Notes: generated by a model not told the origin, from the letters alone. A DNA stretch of 64,000 nt from Gigaspora rosea (GCA_003550325.1 QKWP01000046.1:562471-626470), one strand, 5' to 3'. Shown: positions 1 to 11,490, counted from the first letter of the stretch. Made by a program: numbers and translations.

Positions 1-681
1 GGTTGTTGTTTGGGGATCTCCTTGGGATGGTTGTGAGGTATTTTGTAAATTTTGAAAAAGCGGAGTCAAGTTTTTTCTAAAATCTTCAAGATGAGAAATA
101 GTTAATGAGATATTTAAAGAAGAAGTGGTTGAGAGGGAAGAAGAGGGTGCTGGCAATAAAGTAGCACAATTTGTATGATAAACTTCCTTGTTAACAAGAA
201 CATAGCTTTTAGTTGGATGGTGTTTATTGTTATAAATTCTACAGGTAATTGATTTAGAACATTTAGGACATGTGTGTTGGCATAATTGAGGTGTAGGTGA
301 AGATGGAATGTTGTCGGAAGTTTGAGAAATTTGGTTAATAAGTTCAACAGTTTTGCTATTTTGTTTTTTTCCCATTGCAATTTGAGTAAATTCTTTATGA
401 GGTTGATAGATATTGTTTTGAACTGAGATGAATTTTGTGTGATAATTGCGGCATAGACATGTAACTACTAATGTTGTTAAAGGAGCAAGAAAGAAGTGTG
501 TTGCTTTATTAGTTCTAGTAGTTCTAGTGTGACAAGTAGTTGGTTCCTGGTTTGGAGGAATTGCTTTTAAGTTATTTTCTTGTTCATCTTCAAATAGAGC
601 AATACCAAAGCTTTGTGCATGATAATTATAAAAGTAGTCAAGATCAGCAGTATCTGGGTCTTGTTGAGTTAATGTTGGCAT
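1..681 (-). CDS. Hypothetical protein, N-terminal part, runs off left edge
   Basis: Reading leftwards from the ATG at 681-679 there are 227 codons with no stop to the window edge, which is long for such AT-rich DNA. The protein starts MPTLTQQDPDTADLDYFYNY. Around residues 140-180 it has a Cys/His cluster (CQHTCPKCSK, then ITC, KHH and TNC) that could bind zinc. After it comes a Ser/Thr/Pro-rich stretch and then LEDFRKNLTPLFQNLQN, which looks helical. No signal peptide or membrane segment is seen. The ATG is the first in frame and lies just left of very AT-rich non-coding DNA. I do not recognise the family. The cluster could be a degenerate zinc ribbon or a chance arrangement. The rest of the gene lies outside the window. 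Confidence 0.6.
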   Translation of the reverse strand, partial: MPTLTQQDPDTADLDYFYNYHAQSFGIALFEDEQENNLKAIPPNQEPTTCHTRTTRTNKATHFFLAPLTTLVVTCLCRNYHTKFISVQNNIYQPHKEFTQIAMGKKQNSKTVELINQISQTSDNIPSSPTPQLCQHTCPKCSKSITCRIYNNKHHPTKSYVLVNKEVYHTNCATLLPAPSSSLSTTSSLNISLTISHLEDFRKNLTPLFQNLQNTSQPSQGDPQTTT

Positions 682-1994
682 ATTGAAATAAGTTTTGCAG
701 TAAAAAGGTATATAGAGTATAAAGTGATAAAAAAACAAAATAAAGTAAAATAAATTTAAGAAATTTTAATTATAAAGAGAATATTGAATTTAAAGTGGAT
801 TTTGTAAATATAAAAACCGAGTAGTATATTTATCAAATTTAAATAAATAGAGCAAAATAATATGTATTTAAGATTATTCGAGCAGAGGATAGATTTAATA
901 AATAGGATAATAGAGCAGAGATTGAAGAGAGCTTCACAAAAAGGTATAAGTTGTTTCGTGTAATGTAATACCAACTAGGCAAGTACATGTTACACAAGTC
1001 ACGTGCTATAAATATCACATGTTATACAAGTCACGTGTTATACAAGTCATGTGTTACACAAGATATGCAAGATTGTATAATTTAGGTAACGTGCTTTGTA
1101 TAAATTAAAGAGGTTACAAAAGGAGTAAATATTTGCCTTGTGTAAAATTAATTAATAGTTTGTTTAATTAATTGAAAACAAATTAATTTCAGGTTATTAA
1201 AAATGTGGGTAGCACGATTTTATGTTACACAAAAAACGCCTATAGGGGTATTTTTGTAGTAGAGTTAAAAAAGACCAAAATAAAAAAAAAAATAAAAAAT
1301 AGGAAAAAAATATAAAAAAGTTAAAGGTTTTTTAAGTATATCTCAGTCAGTTTTAGGACTACAAACTTGAAATATAGCTTGTTGTGATGAGAAAAGTATG
1401 CTTTTTAACTTTCTCTTAGTTTGCAAAATAGATTAAAAAGGCCGTTTTAAATGTATTTCAAAAAAATACAATTTTAGGCCAAAGGGCCTTTGCTTGATAA
1501 GTTTAAGAAATTTTGCAATGAAATTTTAATATTATATATATTTTTAAGAGTAGAACAAGTTTATTTAAAAGTAGAAGCCAGGTTAACTTAATAAATTATA
1601 AAGTTATAAGGATTTTTTAAATAATTAAGTTTGAAAATTTTGTGTACAAGTGATTAACCAAATTTATTTTTTTTTGAGTAAATCGAATTATATATTTTGT
1701 TATTTAAATTAAAATTCATAAAACAAGAATATAAATGAAAACATAAATCAAATACATTTCTTTAATAAAATAAAGAAATTTTACTGCATCATTGGATATT
1801 GCTTTATAACTCCCATGATTAAATTCCCAAATGTCGAATTTCTCACTAAAGCAACTGGTTTGAATTTAAAAAAATTTTTTAACGATCTATGATCCAATAC
1901 AGGTTAGTAACCAGAACTTTATCAGGTATAAAAATTTTTTTAAAACCATCATGCATACACAATTTGTGATATGATAGTCAAAATTCTCCATTCC
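682..1994. promoter_or_regulatory. Upstream region of the left-edge gene, with CACGTG repeats
   Basis: No gene is seen here. Between about 980 and 1065, some 300-380 bases upstream of the ATG at 681, the motif CACGTG or CATGTG followed by TTAYACAAGT recurs four times. CACGTG is a bHLH-type binding palindrome in fungi, so a promoter role is possible but unproven. The same 14-base string ACACAAGTCACGTG also occurs in the palindromic transposon at 16993-17871, so the repeats may be transposon debris instead. The stretch 1080-1994 is AT-rich and I see nothing else in it. Confidence 0.25.
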
Positions 1995-2440
1995 TATTGA
2001 CTGCAGGTAGACTGGTTCTTGAACCGGACTAAACTAGGACCGGTCCATGGACCGGCTTATGAAATTTGGTCCAGTTTGTGGTCTGCTGCTCGGACCCAGT
2101 CTTTTGAACCGAGACCAGACCAGGACGGACCGTAACATCCCTAATTCCAGCAGAGCTAGGACCTGGTTTGGATCAGGACTGACCTGATAAGTGCCGTGGT
2201 GATGTGGGTGCCGTCGTGCCTCTCCTTTATTTTTCGATCAGTTGACTTCTTTAGTCAACTAGCATTACATCTGACAGTAAATAATTACGTCATTTTTGGC
2301 CAATAAAATCTTATGCATTAGGATTGACGTAATCATTAAAGGACCGTTATGGGACCGAAGGACCGGACCGGACCGGGACCATAAACACTATGATAATGGT
2401 CCTCTTAGGGACCGGACCGGCCGGACCGGACTGATGCAAC
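1995..2440. mobile_element. GC-rich hAT-like non-autonomous element(s), composite
   Basis: This GC-rich island contains many copies of GGACCGG and its complement. Two places look like hAT-type termini read on the minus strand: TAGGGATGTTACGGTCCG ending near 2143, and TAGGGTTGCATCAGTCCGG ending near 2439. They share the pattern TAGGGNTG, so at least two related elements or one rearranged element are present. I could not find a matching 8-bp target duplication, so the boundaries are approximate. No transposase is encoded. It abuts and truncates the LTR fragment at 2441-2660. Confidence 0.5.
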
Positions 2441-2660
2441 CCTACTTATAACCGATATCAATAATATTATTAGGATCCTTTATTTCACTGATATCATCCT
2501 AATTACCCAAATTCCCTTGACAATCCAAGTTCGGATTTATCTGAAATATCAACTAGAACTAGATTTTCCGATGTTTCTGGCAGGTTAATCCTGATTATGA
2601 TTATCTGAGGTCACATGCGCACATGCCTGCCGTCAGGTCACGTTTCCGGTTAAAATTACG
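2441..2660 (-). mobile_element. LTR retroelement fossil, partial LTR, inverted
   Basis: Read on the minus strand from about 2660, this shares the block ACCGGAAACGTGACCTG, a GCAGGCA...GTG block and then several GATATC-containing words with the start of the solo LTR at 42052. It is a partial, old and diverged copy of the same LTR family, cut off on its left by the hAT-like element. Superfamily not assignable. Confidence 0.5.
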
Positions 2661-2719
2661 CATAACATGAATATCAGCTGCCTTTTTTATTGTACTATGT
2701 ACATTATATTTGTAAGTAT

Positions 2720-2902
2720 AAGGTGCTACTTTGTTTAGTGCGCCGAAAGTGCATCAGGGGTACGTCGAGTGTAACATTAGTCCTGCCTTGCGAATACAAA
2801 GTAAAATTCCGATTATATATATATTAGAACTTTTACTTTTATCCGCAAGACATAAAAATGCACCTTTCGATGCATTAAAAATCGAAAAAAAAAACCAAAG
2901 TT
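2720..2902. mobile_element. MULE-like MITE, copy A (left end missing)
   Basis: This is homologous to the foldback MITE at 32629-32862. It keeps the TTTAGTGCGCCGAAAGTGC block, the CCTTGCGAATACAAAG block and the mirrored right arm with TATCCGCAAGACA, but it lacks the outer left end. It was already in the ancestral unit before duplication, because all copies of the unit carry it at the same place. Confidence 0.65.
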
Positions 2903-3210
2903 ATCCAAAAGGTAGATGCAGGAGTATCAAAAACGAATGTTTTGCTGTTTATGAACTAAATGCAAATAAAATGAGGTTAAAAGGTAAATATTCACGAATT
3001 TGTATATTTCAAACAATAAATATTCTTTAAAATTTAGTAACAGTAAGCTTTCAAATGCATTACGAGATAAAAAATTATTACAATTTAATTTTGACAAATA
3101 AAAATTTCAATCACGATTGCATTTTTTTATTTTGTTTTTTTTATTTTGTTTTTATGTTATACAGTATAAATTATTTTTATCAATTTGATAACGATCAAAT
3201 TTTAAAATCG

Positions 3211-3275
3211 ACTCGTTGAGTGGAATTTGAACCCACTAACCAACCGAGTCAGTTTAGACTCTGTTACAATACAAA
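3211..3275 (-). other. tRNA-like remnant shared by all four unit copies
   Basis: On the minus strand, GACTCGGTTGGTTAG resembles a tRNA D-arm (A box). It is followed almost directly by GGTTCAAATTCC, a good B box/T-loop flanked by a 5-bp stem. The anticodon arm that should separate them is missing, so this cannot be a working tRNA. It may be a SINE head or a collapsed tRNA pseudogene. Equivalent sequences lie near 33190-33255, 43780-43850 and 59716-59785. Confidence 0.4.
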
Positions 3276-3771
3276 TTGATCCGGAATTCACAAAAATTCG
3301 ATTTCGAAGTACAATACAGACAGCATCTATAGCCCAGTGTAATACCTGTTTAATTATGGTTATTTGCCAAATCGACTAGATATGGTCTTATTTTAAAATT
3401 TTTTTAGTTTAACTTAGCGAAGGTTTTTGATAATTTATTCTTTACAAATTTAATTCCTTCTAAGTATATCTTTTATTTACTAAACTAATCTGAGTTGACG
3501 ATTGGATGGTTACCAATTTTGAAATTTATTGATAAATTATACATAGTACTGGAGGGTCATTTTCATAACAGAGCCCCACATAGTAAAGCGTGCACTTATA
3601 GAGGGTGTGTATTCACAGAGATATATAAATGGGTACGGATCGATTGCTGATGAGTCAACTCGATTCACGTTGTGCTAATTTAACAAATATATACTAGTGT
3701 TGGGTAAATTTTTGATTATTGCCTTACATCGAGTTGAAAGATTTTAATGTAATTTTTATTGACTAAAGTAA

Positions 3772-5282
3772 TTACGAAAAGAGAATAACTAAATTTAACC
3801 TTTTCATTAAAAAATAAAAAATGACACTAACAAATATTATAAAACAAACGATACTGATACTGCCAACGGTGGCTCCAACAAGAAAGTTAGTTAAGGTATT
3901 AGGAATAGTTGTAGCATTTGGGGTAAATTCAGTGACCCATTTATAGGAATCTTTCCGACTTACGTCTAACATAAATATTTTTGATGAAAGACTATCATTT
4001 TGAAACCTACCTGTTAACAAATAAAAGATTAGCAAGTTAAATAATTGTGACTGCATGATAACATAAAGATAATTAAAACTTTTACCAAAAGAAACAAACA
4101 TATAATTATCAACTAATGTTGCAGTATGACCAGAAAGTTTCAAATCCACAATTGGGTTTGAAATATTTCCCGTTGACCACTCGAATTCATCGGTATTAAA
4201 GATCCATAGATCACCGTGAAATTGTCCAGAAAAATCACCACCAAAAATTATAATACGTCCGCCGGAGGCTTATAATTTAAATGATTAATACAAAAGATAC
4301 TTTTATACTTAAACATTTATTGAGTAGCTTTATGCTTAAAACATTTACGAATATTGTTAAATAATATACCTAATACTGCTGAAAAATCTGAGCGAGGAGG
4401 AGGAGAAGGCAAATGGCTTGGTATACTCTTATATCAGATTTAAAGTATTAGTTGCTAAGAAATAATTAAAATTATTATATATTATTCATTTATTACATAC
4501 CATATTTGTCCATGTATCATTTGTTGTATTATATAACTGTAACTACGGAACAATCGATCAATAAAAGCTAAAAAATCAATTTTATTAAAAAGATAAAACT
4601 TACAATATTCATTGGTATAATCTTTGGTATAGAATCTTCACGATGAAGACTGTATCCACCAATGTATAAAATATTTCCATCAGGCAAAGTTACCACACAA
4701 TAACCATACATAGGTAAAGGTGCATTTGTTGCATTGCTTAAACTCCATGTTAATGTTGATGTATTAAATATCAAAAGGTCAGTAGTAAAATTAAGGCCTA
4801 TACCACTAAAAATTGCAATCAATCCATTATCAAAATTAGCACATGAAATATCATATCTATTTGTGGGTACATTTCCAACAGATGTGATATTAATCCATTG
4901 TTATTTATTTGTATCAAATTGATTAACGAATGATTGATTAGCATATAAATCACCACTAGAAATACCACCAAAAATAAAAATCGTATCGTTGTTTTTTCCA
5001 CCAATACACGCTGTAGCATAAGTTTTCAAAGGACTGCCAGTATAAGTAAGGTCAACCCACTGCATCGAATCATTATTTATTGTTGTAAATGGTTTAGAAA
5101 CATCTAAATAAAAAAATTCATTCGTAATATTACTCAAAGAATTAATAAGTAATCCACCACTAAAATAGTTTATTTTCAACAAGGACTGAGGAATGACCGA
5201 ATCTTCCATTTGGAATAAAAGAAGCAAAGGTAAAAATAAAATTTAGGAGAAAAGTGAAAATATAAAAATTAAGCAGCAGCAT
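3772..5282 (-). pseudogene. Kelch-repeat membrane protein, copy A, broken
   Basis: Five exons are inferred from homology between copies and splice signals: 5282-4604, 4542-4501, 4427-4370, 4268-4086 and 4010-3772. Introns start GT (GTAAGT, GTATGT, GTATAT, GTAAAA) and acceptors end in AG. The product would have a signal peptide, kelch blades with GG doublets (YFSGG, IFIFGG, ILYIGG, IIIFGG), a Thr/Asn stalk, one transmembrane helix near the C-terminus and the tail KRLNLVILFS. It would thus be an extracellular beta-propeller anchored in the membrane; the partner is unknown. Two lesions lie in exon 1: a 1-base loss near 5166 (codons for KLYFSGG in copy D) and a CAA to TAA change at 4903-4901. Exons 2 to 5 stay open. 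Kelch propellers usually bind proteins; galactose-oxidase-type enzymes share the fold, but no catalytic Tyr/Cys signature is evident. Confidence 0.8.
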
Positions 5283-6080
5283 AGTTGTCGTTATGCAATT
5301 GTTATGCAATGAGCTAAATTAATTAAAGATATAGCTATATAGCTATTTATAAAATTACTTTTTTTGGTACTGTACAATTCAACCAAACCTTAGTAACTTT
5401 TTTCCTAAATTTCCCGAAATTCTTATACTGTATACGTAACAAAAAATCTATTTATAGATGTACAAGATTGCAAAAGTGATTATTAATTCTAGAACTCTTC
5501 TAAATTTCTCGATTTGTTACTTTGTTTAAATAACATATCATAAATTGATTTGAAACAAACCATAACGATAATGAACCGTATTCAATATTTAATTAACAAA
5601 AGTGCCTTAAGTTGTTTTCATAAGGCGTTGGATGTTTTGCACTTACAGACTAAAATTATGTTAAGTGAATTAAGCTTTGAGACCTTGAATTGCATTAATC
5701 ATCTAAGAATTGTAAGAAAAGATTTAGGCTAATTCTAATTTATGACGACATAATGTTATTATGATCGAAACAATTTACAATGAACTTTTTTAAGTATTTT
5801 GAAAATAAATTCAGAAAAAACTCAGAAAAAAACTAACATTATTCTTTAATAATCTGCAAACTTCAATAATTGGAATATCAATTTCGGCATGAAGTTATTA
5901 CTTTAAAATATCTTTCAAAATTATTTAACTATATATACTATAAATAGTTGCGGGTCTATATGTAAAAATTTTCAAAAATTCTTTATAGGAATTTACTATA
6001 TTTTTATACTGAATATATTTATAGATATTAGTTAAATAATCAAGTAAACATACATATATTTAATAAATACTATAAACATA
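5283..6080. promoter_or_regulatory. Upstream flank of kelch copy A
   Basis: This is the 5' flank of the kelch gene on the minus strand. It is AT-rich, with TATA-like words close to the ATG (ATAGCTATTTATAAAA near 5335-5355). The part 5550-5960 matches 62007-62412 in copy D, and part of it matches 55470-55600, so it is a conserved piece of the duplicated unit. The small open frame at 5550-5732 lies inside this flank and does not look coding. Confidence 0.45.
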
Positions 6081-6223
6081 AGGTAATGGCACCTATTCCT
6101 AGAAATGACCCTATTGTTAGAAATCTATAAAGCACAATTTTTTTAAGCAATTCACGTGAATACAAATATTAATTGTTTATTTGCATACCTGTAATACCGC
6201 ATTTACCATATCGAGTTTTCAAT

Positions 6224-6895
6224 GAAAAAGATCGACTTTTTTACATCGACGAGTTTTTTGCCTCCCAATTCGCCTTATATTTAGGTAATTCAATACCTGA
6301 TATTTGAAAAAAAAAAGCCGGTTAGTTTAAATTAGTTAAAATAAATAAATAAATAAAAGGAACCGAGAAAAAAAAAAGCGTTGTATCATTATCGTAATCG
6401 GATAATCTGGCAAGATAAATTAGGTTAGTACAAAGGTTTTATTTGTGGCACAATTCAAACCGTTTTTTTTTCTTATCGTTACCTTTTTAATCGATATTTT
6501 TTCACACAAACAGTAACCAAAAAACTTCTGTACTAAGCCAGTACGAAAAAGATCAACTTTTAATTTTTTTTTTTTACATCAATAAGTTTTTTCCTCCCAA
6601 TTCGCAGGTAATTCAATACCTAATATTTGAAAAAAAGCTTGTGTTAGTTTAAATTAGTTAAATAAACAAATAAAAAAAAACCAAAAAAAAAAACAAAATA
6701 AAAGCGTTGTATTGTATCATTAATTGGATAATCTGGCGAGATAAATTAAGTTAGTATAAAGGTTTATTTGTGGCATGATTCAAAACATTATGTCAATTTG
6801 GTTTTTTTTCTTACCATTACTGTTTATGTGAAAAAAATGTCAATTAAAAAAGTAACTTACCAAAAAACTCTTGAACAAAACCAGTACGAAGAAGT
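6224..6895 (+). repeat. Tandem duplication, two units of about 335 bp
   Basis: Unit 1 (about 6224-6545) and unit 2 (about 6546-6895) share in order CCTCCCAATTCGC, GGTAATTCAATACCT, AGTTTAAATTAGTTAAA, AAGCGTTGTAT, GGATAATCTGGC, a stretch ending TTTATTTGTGGCA and CCAAAAAACT. Divergence is substantial and mostly in A-runs. No coding potential is seen. Confidence 0.75.
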
Positions 6896-7099
6896 TTTTT
6901 TACAAAACCAGTATCAAGAACATGAGAATATTTATTAGGCAAAGATATATTTTTTATTATGTTTGGTATAATATTTAAGAGATAAAACTGTTTCCAAATA
7001 TTAGAGAGGGGAGGAGTGGGGAATCTGAGTCCACTGTGAAGGATGGCAAAAAACTAAGGTTTATATATCTTTATAATGCTAATAAAAATATTTTAATAA

Positions 7100-7320
7100 A
7101 CTTTAAAAACTATAAAAACTATAAAAACTACAAAAACTATAAAAATTATAAAAACTATAAAAACTACAAAAACTACAAAAACTATAAAAACTATAAAACT
7201 ATAAAAACTTTAAAAACTACAAAAGTTATAAAAATTATAAAAACTACAAAAGCTATAAAAACTACAAAAACTACAAAAACTACAAAAACTATAAAAACTA
7301 TAAAAACTTCAAAATTATGA
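7100..7320 (+). repeat. Minisatellite of 9-base units AAAAACTAY
   Basis: There are about 23 near-perfect copies of AAAAACTAT/AAAAACTAC with occasional GTT or TTT variants. Because the unit is 9 bases it leaves a long open frame of repeated Asn-Tyr-Lys, which is a by-product of the repeat and not a gene. Confidence 0.9.
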
Positions 7321-7343
7321 AAACCATATACTAAACATTAAAT

Positions 7344-7600
7344 GGGCGCCGTCAATAGAAATAAGGCAGATTGACATTTTAAAAAAAATTAATACCTTAA
7401 CTTCTACAGCACATATCTCGATAGATTTTGGGGGCTATCTTGATAATTTATCATTCAAAAAAAAGCTTAAATCGTAGGCTTTCTTTTGAATATTAAATCA
7501 TCAAGATGACTTCAAAATTCATCAAGATATGAACTGTAAAAGTTAAGGTATTAATTTTTTTTAAAATGTCAATCTGCCTTATTTCTATTGACAGCAGCCC
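7344..7600. mobile_element. MITE with long terminal inverted repeats (257 bp)
   Basis: The ends are GGGCGCCGTCAATAGAAATA and, read inwards from the right, GGGCTGCTGTCAATAGAAAT. The inverted repeat continues through GGCAGATTGACATTTT and TTAATACCTTAACTT, giving arms of about 60 bp. AAAT flanks both ends (7340-7343 and 7601-7604), a candidate 4-bp target duplication. It is non-coding. Superfamily is uncertain. Confidence 0.75.
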
Positions 7601-9292
7601 AAATATTCTAAGAAATGTTCTAGTAACAGAAAAGTCTATTCTATAACATTATAAATTGATTAGTTGGTTAAAATATTTTAAATTGATTAGTTGAAAAGTT
7701 GTCAACTAGCTAATTTTCAACTAACAATTTGGAATACTAATTCTATAACAAAACACTCATATAATTAATATTTAAAAAGGGAAATTTTTTCAATATGCCT
7801 TCTATATATTACTATTAGATACTGCATTCTATTTTATTTTATTTACTGTAATGAATAAAATAAATATTGGGCAAATCTATACTTTTAAGCCTCAAATATT
7901 ATAATAAGAACATCACTATATTTGGTAGTTCAAAATTAGCTACAATACACTATTTATTGTGATTAAGTTTTAATATAGTTACAATTAAGTCATAGGTTTT
8001 CAAAAAACTATAACAATAAATATAATTTTTGTATGCACTATATATAATTAGTAGTTGCAGAAACAATTCTTATTTCTGTAATTTCTGATCAATTTAAAGC
8101 TTGTAGATTGTAACATATAAATATTGAATAACAAATCCATGTTTTATTATATCCAAAAATTTATCATATAATTTTATAAATTACACAAATTGCCAAATTT
8201 ACATTTTTTAAATTTTTGCCTAAAACTTTGCCTCAATTCATTATGTTTCTTTAAATGAAATTGTACTGAAGTTTTTATAAACAGAAAGTATAAAATATTA
8301 AAACTAGCTTTTTCTTGTAAACTAATATAGCTTCAAAATTGTGTAATTGTTTTGTCTTTTTTCACTTAATCTTTCTCTAGTTTGCAAATATTCCTATAAA
8401 AAATAGATCATTAGATGGACCAAGGTAAGAGCTTTTACAAAAATACATTTGTGAAAAGTGGATACATTATGAATATAACAAAGAAAATTAGAGAAAACTG
8501 ATTATACGTAGGTAAATCATATAAATTCACTGTTTTTTCTTTTATAGTTTAACCTTATTCAAGAAAAGCTACATTTTTTTTAAAATAATTTTGTTAATTT
8601 TTATCAAAGAATTTATATTTTCAACAGGTTGTAATATCACAGGTAATGATGCTAATTTATATTAATCAAAACATAATTATTGATGTAGACTTTGATTTTA
8701 TTGTTCTCATTTAGCCTTACTTGTGCATTTATGCTTTTTAGGTTTTTATATATTCTTTAATAGTAATTTTTACAATGTTTTGTTATTGCTTATTATATTA
8801 TTAGTAGTAGGCTTTACAGCACTTCTAAATAATTTTTTTTAATGTTAAAGGTAAGACCATGCTTTTATCTTTATTAGATTTAATGAAAACTTTTTATATA
8901 ACTAAAAACTTTCATTACTTATATCTATTGTTAAGAGTAAAAACTCAAACATATATCTAAATATAATTTATATTTATGTAGTCTAAACCTGCACTTCTAA
9001 ATAATTTTGATACTATTTTATAATGGTTTTATATATGTGCTTATTGTAAGTTATTTTATAATATTGGTCTTTTTATATATTCTAGTGGAGAAATTGAATA
9101 GATTAAAGATAGTATATAGTAAAGTACTAATTTTTCTATTAACTAGCAATTAAAAATATATATATACTATTTGAACATTTTACAATATATTTATAAAAAA
9201 AATTATATAATTTATTAATTCAAGTTTTTTAAAAAAATCTTTAAATTTATTCAATTTTTAAATTTTAAAAAAATTAAAAAATTAAAATTAAT
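7601..9292. other. AT-rich stretch without recognisable features
   Basis: I see only AT-rich DNA with A and T runs, no open frame above background, and no clear repeat or RNA gene. Confidence 0.6.
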
Positions 9293-10005
9293 GCCCTGGT
9301 CAATAGTACAGTGGTTAGCACTCTGGGGCACAATTGCAAGGTCATAGGTTCGAGTTCAAAGAGTAATGGAAACTCTGTCAGGGCCACGATTGAAAATAAT
9401 CAAGCAGTTACTTCATAGCCACAGAGTTAGGGACAACCAGAAAAGGCGTAATCTGCCAACATATGATGTAAACATTGAGAGAGCCTGGTTTAAGAATGAA
9501 AAAGGCAAGTTGTGCTACCCAAATAAAAGAAAGGAATTGCAGGATCCGAGCTTGGGAGGGCTTGCCCCACCTGAAATGGAAGGAAGACTGAAACTTTGAG
9601 AAGGCTAGTATGGTATCTTTGAGAAGGTTAGAACAGAAAAGAAGTACTAGTTAGAGTTGCTGAACGGACTACTGAAGACTGGACTAAAGGCTGGTTCGAT
9701 TAGGACATCTGAATGTTGGTATGAGTAGGGCACCAGAAAAAGATTCTTGTGGACTGGACATAAAGCGGAAACCAAGAAGACCATAAGAAGCTAAAACTGA
9801 CACTACCGAATGGCATGGTAAAAATGAGGGTGTATCCAGGAAGACCGAGTATGGAATAAGGGAGGTACAGACAGCCTATTAAGTGGTTAAAGTAAAATAG
9901 AATAAATTCATGTACTAAGGCTGATCATAGCCGTTGTTAAATAGTTAAATATAATAAAGTACGCCTACTTGGTGCCCAGGAGATAATGCCTGATAAAGAA
10001 AAAAA
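9293..10005 (+). mobile_element. tRNA-derived SINE candidate (about 700 bp)
   Basis: This GC-richer island sits in very AT-rich DNA. Its head (9293-9372) is tRNA-like: an A-box/D-arm AGTACAGTGGTTAGCAC, then 30-odd bases later a B box GGTTCGAGTTC, the internal pol III promoter layout. A unique body of about 600 bp follows, and the 3' end is ATAAAGAAAAAAAA next to AT-rich DNA. The flanks are too simple to prove a target-site duplication. The 77-codon frame inside (9366-9599) has no recognisable motif. A tRNA gene is unlikely, because the acceptor and T stems do not pair. Length is at the upper end for SINEs. Confidence 0.6.
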
Positions 10006-10671
10006 ATTTAAAATTTTGCTTATTTTTAAAGTTTGACCAATTAAAATTAGGTATTTTGGTGCTACTATGCAAGTAATTTTGTATAGCTATCAAAAAAAGT
10101 TTGCATAATTTTAAATAAAGTTATTATGTACAAAAAAAGTTATAGCAAAAAATAAAATCTAGTTTACTATATAATTTATATAGTAAAAATAATATCTATC
10201 TTAGTTAAAAAAATTAAAAAATTAATAAATTTTTAAATTTAAAAATTTTAATAATATATAAATATAAAAATAATTCTCTAAATTAAAATTTTATTATAAT
10301 ATTAATTAAAAATTTATTAATTATAAATTTTACTAACTTATTATACATCAGCAAAAAAAATATGCATAAACCTCTGTAGGTTTTACACAGAGGTAAACAT
10401 ACAAAAAACTTATAATTACTTTAGAGTATTATATAGGGGTAATAATTACGAAAGTTTACACTATAGTAACTTCAGAGTATTACAAAGATGTAATAATTAC
10501 AAACATTTATAGCATAGTAAATTCATATATTATAATCAAATAATAATCAATTAATAATATTTACATAATCATACTTTTGCATATTTTTGCATGTTTTCAC
10601 ATATTTTCACAAGGTTTCACAATTTAATATAAAATTTTATATTTTTTTATTTATATTATTATATATTATTT
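10006..10671. other. AT-rich stretch without gene
   Basis: AT-rich DNA with small runs such as AATTACRAA repeated near 10400-10500. I see nothing coding or structured. Confidence 0.5.
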
Positions 10672-11490
10672 TTAATTAAATATATATTTTTAATCAATAT
10701 TATATATTTTATTATATATTATTATATATTTTTATGAAAAAATGAAAAAATGACAAAAAAAATAAAAACAAAAACAACTAAACTTGAAAAAATAATAAAA
10801 AAACAAAATGAAAAATAGTAATATTTTGAACTCTTACAACTTCATCATATAATACTAGCTCTATACACTTATTTTTCTTACTCTGCAGTTAGCTATTATT
10901 TCTTTTTTCTTTGTTTTAACTATAATATTTGCTTATATTCGCTAATATTTGCTTATATTTGCTACTTCCTAAAATAAAAAAAATAAAAAAAAAATAAACC
11001 AAAAAAANTTTAATTAAATATATATTTTTAATCAATATTATATATTTTATTATATATTATTATACATTTTTTACGAAAAAAAAAAAAAAAAACAAAAAAA
11101 AATAAAAACAAAAAAAAATAATGAAAAACAAAAATGAAAAATAGTAATATTTTGAACCTTTCGCACAATGTTGCATTATACTAGCTCTATATACTTATTT
11201 TTCTTACTCTGCAGTTAGCTATTATTTCTTTTCTTTTTTGTTTTAACTATAATATTCGCTTATATTTGCTAATATTCGCTTATATTCGCTACTTCCTAAA
11301 TAAAAAAAATGCCAAAAAAAATAAAACCAAAAAAACGAAAATGAAAAATAGTAATATTTAAACTACTTTCACACTTTGTCACATAATACTAGCTCAATAC
11401 ACTTATTTTTCTTACCCTGTAGTTAGCTTTTATTTCTCTTCTTCTTTGTTTAACTATCATATTCACTTATAATCACTCATATTCGCGACT
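10672..11490 (+). repeat. Tandem repeats of about 330 bp around a single N
   Basis: Three related units share GAAAAATAGTAATATTT, ATACTAGCTC, CACTTATTTTTCTTA and TAGCTATTATTTCTTTT, starting near 10672, 11009 and about 11336. The N at 11008 falls exactly between units 1 and 2, where TTTAATTAAATATATATTTT restarts. The units differ by several substitutions, so they are real repeats, but the copy number across the N is not trustworthy. Confidence 0.7.

Larger units (their letters stand above)
2660..6080. repeat. Segmental duplication unit, copy A
   Basis: This block aligns by eye with 32550-35900, 43150-44511 and 59100-63410. In order it holds a MITE remnant, a tRNA-like remnant, a kelch pseudogene on the minus strand and about 700 bp of shared upstream flank, ending in an AT-rich tail around 6080. 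Homology with copy D continues on both sides of the foldback element that copy D alone carries. The four copies are in direct orientation, which fits segmental duplication rather than retroposition, because introns are retained. Confidence 0.8.

Noticed and set aside
7036-7320. 94-codon frame with repeated Asn-Tyr-Lys
   Set aside because: It is the translation of a 9-base minisatellite; codons follow the repeat and there is no start context or homologue-like region.
9293-9372. A working tRNA gene
   Set aside because: A- and B-box words are good, but the acceptor stem and T-stem do not pair and a 600-bp body follows, so a SINE head fits better.
9366-9599. 77-codon protein gene in the SINE
   Set aside because: No motif, lies wholly inside the repeat body, and begins within the tRNA-like head boundary.
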